Shown: positions 57,256-64,000 of the stretch, piece after piece
Layout: each line of letters starts with the position of its first letter
Numbering within the stretch: the first letter of the stretch is position 1
Assembly: GCF_030445035.2 (NCBI RefSeq)
Contig: NC_080673.1
Location: 184,989,216-185,053,215, forward strand
Length of the DNA stretch: 64,000 nt
DNA from: Dasypus novemcinctus
Lineage: Eukaryota > Chordata > Mammalia > Cingulata > Dasypodidae
Direction: 5' to 3'
Program-made: the position numbers and the translations under genes
The notes under the pieces: generated by a model
Databases searched by the model: none
Told to the model about the DNA's origin: nothing
Seen by the model: only the letters and a program-made list of their open reading frames with translations

Positions 57256-59884
57256 AATGAATGAAGGAATGTGGAAAGGAATATGAGGCATCCTCCAGCA
57301 TCCAAAGTGGTATGTTTTTCTCTTGCTGGGCTGCATTTTCATGAGGTATAAAATAAGAAGCTCGCCAATGTTAAACATAAAAATAAATAATTCTATTTTC
57401 ACTTTATTCCACCTACTCTCTCATAGTTAATTTGCCTAACAAATGTAGGGGAGGCCTTCATATTCACCTAGAAATATCCATGGAAATACATAGAGAAGCA
57501 GCAACCACGGCAATTCCTTATGAAAGTCAAAATGTTGTTCCATTCCTTTAAGCAGGTTCAGTATTTAACCGTGGGTAGCCCTTCCCTAGAGTACTGGGTT
57601 GATTTTACTGGGTAAGAATCAAAAAGCACATTTAATAACAACTACTCATTCCAATACTGAAAAAAAGAGTAATATATTAAGTAGAAATTTAGTGAATTTA
57701 GTACCAACCTAAATCTTACCTTGCTCTTCTGCCAATGTTTTATTTCAATTCCCTGCCAAATAAACTTCCACCTAATTTTTAACTAATATTTAATGTTGGA
57801 AAACTCTTGGGACATAATTTGTATTAGTATCAATGATATATTAACCTAATTAATTAAAAGCTAGCTTATAATTAAGAAAGCAAATGAACAAAGAACACTT
57901 TCATGATGCAGGGGCCTCAATTTATTGTCATTTTTTTTTTTCCTTTTTTTTGCTCACTTGCTAATTTTCAGAATTCAATAATCTGTACTGGGTATCCTAG
58001 TCATTAGTATGAATTAGCAACACTCCACTGTAATTCACTGTAATTCACCAGAGACTGAGCTTTGATAAATGCAGAAAGGGCTTTAAAGGGGATCAGTGCC
58101 ATGAAGTCAAATTGCAGGGAATTCTCAGATTTCTTCCATTTCCCCACCATGTCTTCTCTACCACCTCGTAAAAGCAAAACAAAACAAAAAATAAGTGAAA
58201 TCCTTTAAAAATCTAAATCTGAAGCTCAGTTTTAATAAAGTTAACATTAATAAAGAGTTTGGATGATTAGAATAAGGACTTCTAATCAATCCAGTCAGAT
58301 AAGATCACAGTCATAATTGCATTGGCTGTTATTATTTCCTTTTCATTTACTTATACCGAATGGAAAATAAAATCTTGAGATGTCTACAAATGGAAATGAA
58401 AATAATGGTTTTCAGTGATAATTTGATAGGAAGTAATTGGCCACCTGAAGAGAAAAACCCTCATCTTGGAAATAATTACAAATAATTGGTTACTACAAGA
58501 TTGGGCCATAATTGACACACTCAGTACAATAAATACTCTTAACTAAATGTGGTAACAGAGGTTTGATGGTGTTAGCAACCATGTAAATCAGAGGGAACAA
58601 AACTGTTCATTGACTGGCTATTTGTGGTCTACCTTTGGCCCATGGATATGATTTATTTGATCAAAATTATTTTAATATGTTTTAATTAGTTATCAACTCT
58701 TAAAAATTGGGAGATTGTATATACAGATCTAGATTTCTCGTTTTCCTCTTGAAAAATGGGAAATCAGGCAATCCTGGGCTCATTTCCCCACAATGGCAAC
58801 AGTTGTATAGAATTGGAAAATATACATACTGGATACCCATAGCCCTACCTGATCTATCTCATGCATTTAGAAGCCAGTTTGGCCCTTGTGGAGGTTGGAG
58901 CTTATGACTCCAGCTCTGATAGAATGGAGTTTTCCTAATTCAACTTCACGATTCAGAAATAATGAATCAGTAACAATTTCTCCATTCTTTTATTCACTCT
59001 GAGAGTAGGATGAGTGAGCATGCTCATAAGAAAATGGATTCGCAGGCAATTTTAATAGAATAAAGGTAAGTTGACAATAAGCATATGAAAAATATTCATC
59101 TTCACTAGACATAAATGTAAATTTCAAACATGTAAACAAAATAACAATGAAATATATTATTAGTTGCCTTTTAAACAGGAAAATAATTTTTAAATGATAG
59201 TACCTATTGTTTCCAAAGTTCTGGGAAAAAGGTATGAAAATAAATTGGTTCATCTTGTCTGGAAGGAAATATTACTTGTATCAAAAGTCTTTAAGTGTAG
59301 AAAGAGTTTGAACTGGTAATACCATTAGATGATTGGAATTTGTTATTTGGAAATAATTACAGGTATACCTAAATAATTAGTTAAATGCCATAGCACTGTA
59401 TTACATTTAAAAATATAATAATAATGAGAAAATTAAATTCTTAACCAGTGTATCAGATCAATTCTCAAATATCCATAGTGTAGAACTATCATGCAGTCAC
59501 TTGAACTGATCTTGTGGGAGAATATTTAATGATACAGAAGTATGTCTCCAGCATAATTTTAGTTTGATATATAATCCTATTTCTATGTGTACACAGCACA
59601 ATAGACATAGACATTAGACATTGAATAGCACAGTTCCACACAATGCCATTGGATTCTATTGTTAACCATGTATATCTGTGTGGTAGAAATATAGATGATT
59701 TTTAAAAAATTGTGCTTGTTTGTATTTTCAAAATTTACTTCAATGAATGTGTATAATTTTTTAATTAATGAAAATATAAGTGAACATCTTAAAACTAGCT
59801 GAAAATTATTTCCCGCAAACTCAAACAATCTCATTTAAATGGCATAATCCTACATTATGGTCACTTAAAAGAATCAGGAGTTAT
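57256..59884. other. Unassigned AT-rich sequence, possibly with conserved non-coding elements
   Basis: No gene or repeat is recognised. Between 57900 and 58580 the sequence is AT-rich, repeat-poor and carries several TAATT-type homeodomain cores (for example aataattacaaataattgg near 58470), a texture common in conserved enhancers. Not testable here. Confidence 0.35.
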
Positions 59885-60485
59885 TAAAAACCAAGCTTCT
59901 ATCACATCCTACTTGGACCATGGCAGTAGATTCCTAACTGGTCATCTCATTGCATGGCTTAAATCTCCTCAATGGATTTCAGTGCATTGAAATAAATTCT
60001 AAATAGCATATAAGACCCCATATGAACTGGTTCCTTGTGAAGCTTTTAAATTTTATTTCATGACACTATCCTTCCCTCTTGTCAAATACTTATTATTTCT
60101 CCAACAAACTAAAATATTTCTGCCTTAGGGACTTTGTACCAGCTTTTAGTACAAAAAAAAAGTTTTTCACTTTCTTTCCCTAAGCTAAGCTCTTTGCATA
60201 ACCAGATCTTTCTCTTCCCATTTCTCAGCTCAATCGTCACTTCATGAAACAAGCTTATGGATCCCAGTATCTAAAGTAGCCATATCTGACCAAAACTCTC
60301 TGTGGCATCAGCCTGGGCTAAAGCCTGTAGGGATTTTCTCATTGCAACTGTTTTCTAGCATATTTATCGTATAACAGCCTTTAAACACTGGTTATTTGTT
60401 TAAATTGTTTTTTCAGCCAAGAGTGAAAACTTCATGATGGTAGAGACCTGCTTGGTTTGTTCACGATTAGATTCCCAGTAGGGAG
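59885..60485 (+). repeat. L2 LINE, sense
   Basis: tactggaccatgg-like start (tacttggaccatggcagtag), then aatagcatataagaccccat, then gccttagggactttgtacca, then cacttcatgaaacaagc, then atgatggtagagacctgctt. About 600 bp of ordered sense L2. Confidence 0.8.
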
Positions 60486-60992
60486 AAAGATGTTTCACAT
60501 GTTCAATGTGATTTTAAAGAAAAGAAAATTTCGCTTCCAAAAATAGAAGGGTTTTCATGAGACTATGCATATGTGGCCTCATACATAGCAGAAACTGAAG
60601 GACAGTTCCAGATTCAAGGTGAAGAGCTCAGGAGTGGGAGTTAGGCACCTCTGCCCTTTGCTCAGTTCTTAGTGTGGGTAGCCATTTTCCTCTTAGCAGC
60701 TGCCTCTACTCTTTCATCTTTGGTTTCAGACCCCCCACTAGTTCTCTATGTTTCTCTGTCTTCAGATCTTCTGCTGACTCATTTCTCATATTTTGAATTT
60801 GCATATAATACATCACAGTTAGGGATTGCTGTAAAACAAAATGATGATACTAGCATTATGATAATTTTTTCAGGTAGTTTCAAAATACCTTTATTAATAA
60901 AAGTATTAATGTCAGTATTTTAATAAAAAACTGAGATATGATTACACTCAACTTTGATTCCATTGCTACACAATCTAAATATAATGCAAGCC
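60486..60992. other. Unassigned sequence
   Basis: No recognised feature. Confidence 0.3.
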
Positions 60993-61029
60993 TATATATA
61001 TTTGTGTGTGTGTATGTATATATATATAC
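60993..61029. repeat. (TA)n/(TG)n microsatellite
   Basis: tatatata, tgtgtgtgtg and tatatatata in tandem. Confidence 0.9.
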
Positions 61030-61044
61030 TTTTTTTGTGATAAT

Positions 61045-61475
61045 AAACTTTGCTTTAAATAAGGTTTAGATTTACGAAAAATTATACTGAAAGTATAGGG
61101 AATTTCCATATAATACCCCCCCACACACCCACACACATAGTTTCCCCTGTTATTATCTTACATTAATGTATACATTGTTACAATTGATGAACTAACATTG
61201 AAGCATTGCTACTAACCAAAGTCTATAGTTTATATTATGTTTTACATTTTGTGCTGTACATTTTTATAGACTTTGACAAGTGTATCATGTCATGTGACCT
61301 TCATTGTAGTATCATAAAGAACAATTTCACTACCTTAAAAATGCTCTTAAAATTCTCCCTTCCTTCTGAACGCCTGGCAACCACTGTCTTTATATCAGTG
61401 TTACACAAGATAGTAACTACAATAACAATAAATCTATTTTGGGTCCCTAGTTGTCCTCCCCCTTATGTTTGTCCA
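61045..61475 (-). repeat. L1M LINE 3' UTR, antisense
   Basis: ggtttagatttacgaaaaat, then cccacacacatagtttcccc, then acaattgatgaactaacatt, then ttttatagactttgacaagt, then cgcctggcaaccactgtctt. A long, clear L1M antisense match. Confidence 0.9.
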
Positions 61476-62924
61476 TTCCTTGATCTTGAGGGATCTGGGA
61501 TGATGTCTTCTCTGATTCCTTTAGGCTGAGAAGGGACTTAGATATTATATGTCTCAGAGAATTAAAACTTTGGACTGTTCATATGGTGGTTGTGCCCTGA
61601 ATCCTAGCAGAGTTTCAGTCAGCTTCTACTCTGCAGTTCTTTGGGCTTGCCCTGGACAACTGAAAAAATGATGATGAAGGACGAGTCCCGTCCCAAAAGA
61701 AATAGGGAGTATCTACAACTGTGAGCAAAACAATTCCTTCCATCTGCCCCATAATATGCACATACATACTTTTAAATTTTCCAGTAGCCACATAAAAGAA
61801 GGTAAAAGGAAACAGGTGGAATATATTTTAATAATAAATTTTATTTAAACAAATATATACAAAATATTTTTTAAACATGTAGCCATTAAAAAATATTGAC
61901 ATCTTTTTCATTCTTTTAATCACAGTTTTTGAAGTCCAGCGGATTTCAATTTGGACTAGCTGCATTGCAAATGTTCAATAGCTACATATAATGGTTACTC
62001 AATTGAGTAGCATAGTTCTCCATGTTGCCCTTGGATTCTAGTGTACTTGAGAAAGGACCGAGGTTATTTGGTCCTTTAGACTTGAGTATCTCCAGAGAAG
62101 ATGGCTGGGTACATGGTCCTTGTTAAGATAAATAACAGTATTCATAGTGCTAGAAGGATGACAAAAATGAGATCGTAAGAAATGGATAGAGATTTGTGAA
62201 GGTAAAGGAGAGAAAAGAAGAGAGAACATGGCACTGGGCAAAGGGAGGTGGTTGGGCTCTAGAGAAAAACCTGGAAATTGTGACTGGGAGAAGCTCCCCA
62301 CCTTCCCCTGTCCTTTATTCTCCCAAACCCCTTATTTCACCATCCTAATCTTTTCCTTAAAAGGGGTCTGCTACTATTCTAAGCCAACCCCCCCCCCCCC
62401 CAGGGCACCTGGAACTAACTAGGAACCCAAATTCATCCTGGAGGGATATGTAAATGAAAAAATTACCAGTGTTTATGTACTTAAAAGTAGCATGGTGTAA
62501 TTAACGTGCATAATAAAATTGACAATACCATTACTGTTAATACTTGCAGCCACCCTAGATTCTTTCTTATTTCAACTCTTATTTGTTATTTCTCAGGAAC
62601 AATTTCCATCTGCATTTCTTCATTTGAATTCCCTAGTGAGAAAATCTGGCTGTCCCTCTTTTTACATGTGACCAAATACCCCATTGTTAGCCTGTCTCTG
62701 GATGGACAATCTTTTTTTTTTTTTTAATTTAATTTAATTTTTAAAATTTAGTTGTCTTTTTTTTGAAGAGATCATCCAACAGTCAACAACCTATGTCCAA
62801 GAGAGGCTTTTTGATCTCCACAGAGCTGTGGATAGGCAGGCACAGTAAATTATATTTTTAGTATGATCAAAGTGGGCAAGGTGGGTGGCCAGTAGTCTGG
62901 TTGCTTTACTTTTTGCAAGCCAAT
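61476..62924. other. Unassigned sequence
   Basis: No gene is recognised. A run of 14 cytosines lies at 62388-62401, and T-rich tracts at 62710-62765. Confidence 0.35.
62388..62401. repeat. (C)14 homopolymer
   Basis: 14 consecutive C. Its true length may be uncertain in any assembly. Confidence 0.9.
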
Positions 62925-63170
62925 GTAGAGTAGTAGATGAGAGCATGGCCTGGTAGAAAAGACTGCCTGGGCTCACATCTTGGTTCCATTAAGAGCCCAT
63001 TGATTGAACTCAGACAAATGTTTTAACCCCTCTGCAAATCTATCATCAGTATAATGGAGACACCAACAGTATCCATTGCTTAGTTTGTTGAAGATTAACT
63101 GAGATAATATATGCAAATTTCTTCAAACAGAGTCTGGCCACTAATAAGTGCTATAAGTTATTACCTTTAT
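62925..63170 (+). repeat. MIR SINE, sense, near full length
   Basis: gtagtagatgagagcatggc, then actgcctgggctcacatctt, then aacccctctgcaaatctatc, then aagattaactgagataatat, then gtctggccactaataagtgc. Complete MIR order. Confidence 0.85.
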
Positions 63171-63179
63171 TTTCCTCTC

Positions 63180-63317
63180 ATTTATGCAGAGCTAACCATA
63201 TAGTTGGTACTGTACTATGTCTTGTTAATCTTCCCCCAAACTATGATCAATGGGTATTTTGATCCCCACACCACCTAGATGGCAACCAGGGCTAATGAGG
63301 GTTAAATTTTTTTTTTT
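63180..63317 (-). repeat. MIR SINE, antisense, left part
   Basis: A diverged antisense MIR (accatatagttggtactgta) interrupted by a DAS SINE after the T run. It resumes at 63777. Confidence 0.5.
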
Positions 63318-63332
63318 AAATCACACAGAAAG

Positions 63333-63760
63333 GGAAGTGGACTTGGCCCAGTGGTTAGGACGTCCGTTTACCACACAGGAGGTCCGTGGTTCAAACCCCG
63401 GGCCTCCTTGACCTGTGTGGAGCTGGCCCACGCACAGTGCTGATGCACTCAAGGAGTGCCCTGCCATGCAGGGTTGTCCCCCATGTAAGGAAGCCCCATC
63501 CACAAGGAGTGCACTCCATAAGGAGAGCTGCCCAGCGTTAAAGAAAGAGCAGCCTGCCCAGGAATTGTGCTGCACACACGGAGAGCTGACACAACAAGAT
63601 GACGCAACAAAAAGAAACACAGATTCCCTTGCCACTGACAACAACAGAAGCAGACAAAGAAGAAGACGCAGCAAATAGACACAGAGAACAGATAACTCGG
63701 GTGGGGGGAGGGGAAGGGGAGATAAATAAAAATAAATATTAAAAAAAATATATATATATA
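63333..63760 (+). mobile_element. DAS-III-type tRNA-derived SINE, young-looking
   Basis: A 428-bp SINE with a tRNA-like head: A box TGGCCCAGTGG (63344-63354) and B box GGTTCAAACCC (63388-63398). A long GC-rich tail body follows, then a purine-rich (gaaga, ggggaggggaagggg) segment and an A/T-rich end. It sits between perfect 16-bp target duplications TAAATCACACAGAAAG (63317-63332 and 63761-63776). The antisense frames 63321-63868 are artefacts. Confidence 0.93.
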
Positions 63761-63776
63761 TAAATCACACAGAAAG

Positions 63777-63850
63777 TAAGTGGTAGGAGTGGGACCTAAA
63801 ATGAAGACTGGCATGCCAAAGCCTAATTCCCTTGTTTTACTACAACTATT
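63777..63850 (-). repeat. MIR SINE, antisense, right part
   Basis: taagtggtaggagtgggacc, then aaagcctaattcccttgttt continues the MIR split by the SINE. Confidence 0.55.
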
Positions 63851-64000
63851 TCTATCCATGGATACCATATATAGTGAAAGAGCTGAGTATCAAGAGTCCA
63901 CATACCTGGTGATTTTTTTATTCCAATATTATGTGGTTGTTTATCCCTGAGTAAGATCCACAGGTTTTGATTTGGTTTCCATGACGCATCAACTCTAACC
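63851..64000. other. Unassigned right edge
   Basis: Nothing is recognised in the final 150 bases. Confidence 0.3.

Noticed and set aside
63344-63398. Possible tRNA gene (A and B boxes)
   Set aside because: It is the tRNA-derived head of a SINE inside a target duplication, not a functional tRNA gene.
63321-63868. Cysteine- and leucine-rich frames of 87-139 codons
   Set aside because: They are reads of the DAS SINE and its tail, not a gene.

Overview
The window is mammalian nuclear DNA, most likely from a xenarthran and probably an armadillo (Dasypus). It is intergenic or deep intronic: I find no cellular protein-coding exon, rRNA, functional tRNA, CRISPR array or bacterial-type gene. Lineage evidence comes from three tRNA-derived SINEs of the armadillo DAS type (53477-53685, 54746-54818, 63333-63760) and three LTRs of an ERVL/MaLR-like type I associate with xenarthrans (38327-38927, 40575-41106, 47428-47923). 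They lie among repeats shared by all placental mammals (L2, MIR, L1M, MLT1, hAT-Charlie MITEs). All family names are from memory of consensus sequences; no search was run.

Layout. 0-6 kb: mostly L2, including a long antisense copy (about 2.32-4.96 kb) split by an MLT1 LTR with a 5-bp target duplication, then an L1M 3' end. 6-12 kb: mostly unassigned, with a palindrome, a MER5-like element and a compact candidate regulatory block near 11.05-11.36 kb. 12-23 kb: scattered MIR and L2 fragments, a GATA microsatellite and an unexplained 26-bp duplication (17950 and 20370). 23.2-24.5 kb: a 5'-truncated antisense L1 with the ORF2 C-terminus. 24.5-38 kb: largely unique sequence with MIR/L2 fragments, an MLT1 LTR and an RFX/CCAAT/forkhead motif cluster near 26.6 kb. 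38-48 kb: three lineage-type LTRs, L2, a hAT MITE and a MIR split by an MLT1-type element. 48.4-53.2 kb: a degenerate class II (betaretrovirus-like, MMTV/HML-like) endogenous retrovirus. 53.5-64 kb: SINEs, L2/MIR, an antisense L1 and AT-rich unique sequence that may contain conserved non-coding elements.

The endogenous retrovirus is the main object. It has a tRNA-Lys3 primer binding site, a splice donor, a tiny gag remnant, protease, RT with its YMDD motif, RNase H, integrase, an env split by one stop codon, a polypurine tract and a 328-bp 3' LTR, but no 5' LTR: the left edge lies at the primer binding site. It is broken by a large gag loss, frameshifts (two at homopolymers) and stops, and cannot make virus. 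The genes here do not form a pathway; the window is a record of nested insertions that can be ordered in time. I found no convincing previously undescribed biological system. The best candidates for a second look are the one-LTR structure of the retrovirus, its long env frame, the 26-bp duplication and the regulatory motif cluster at 26.6 kb.
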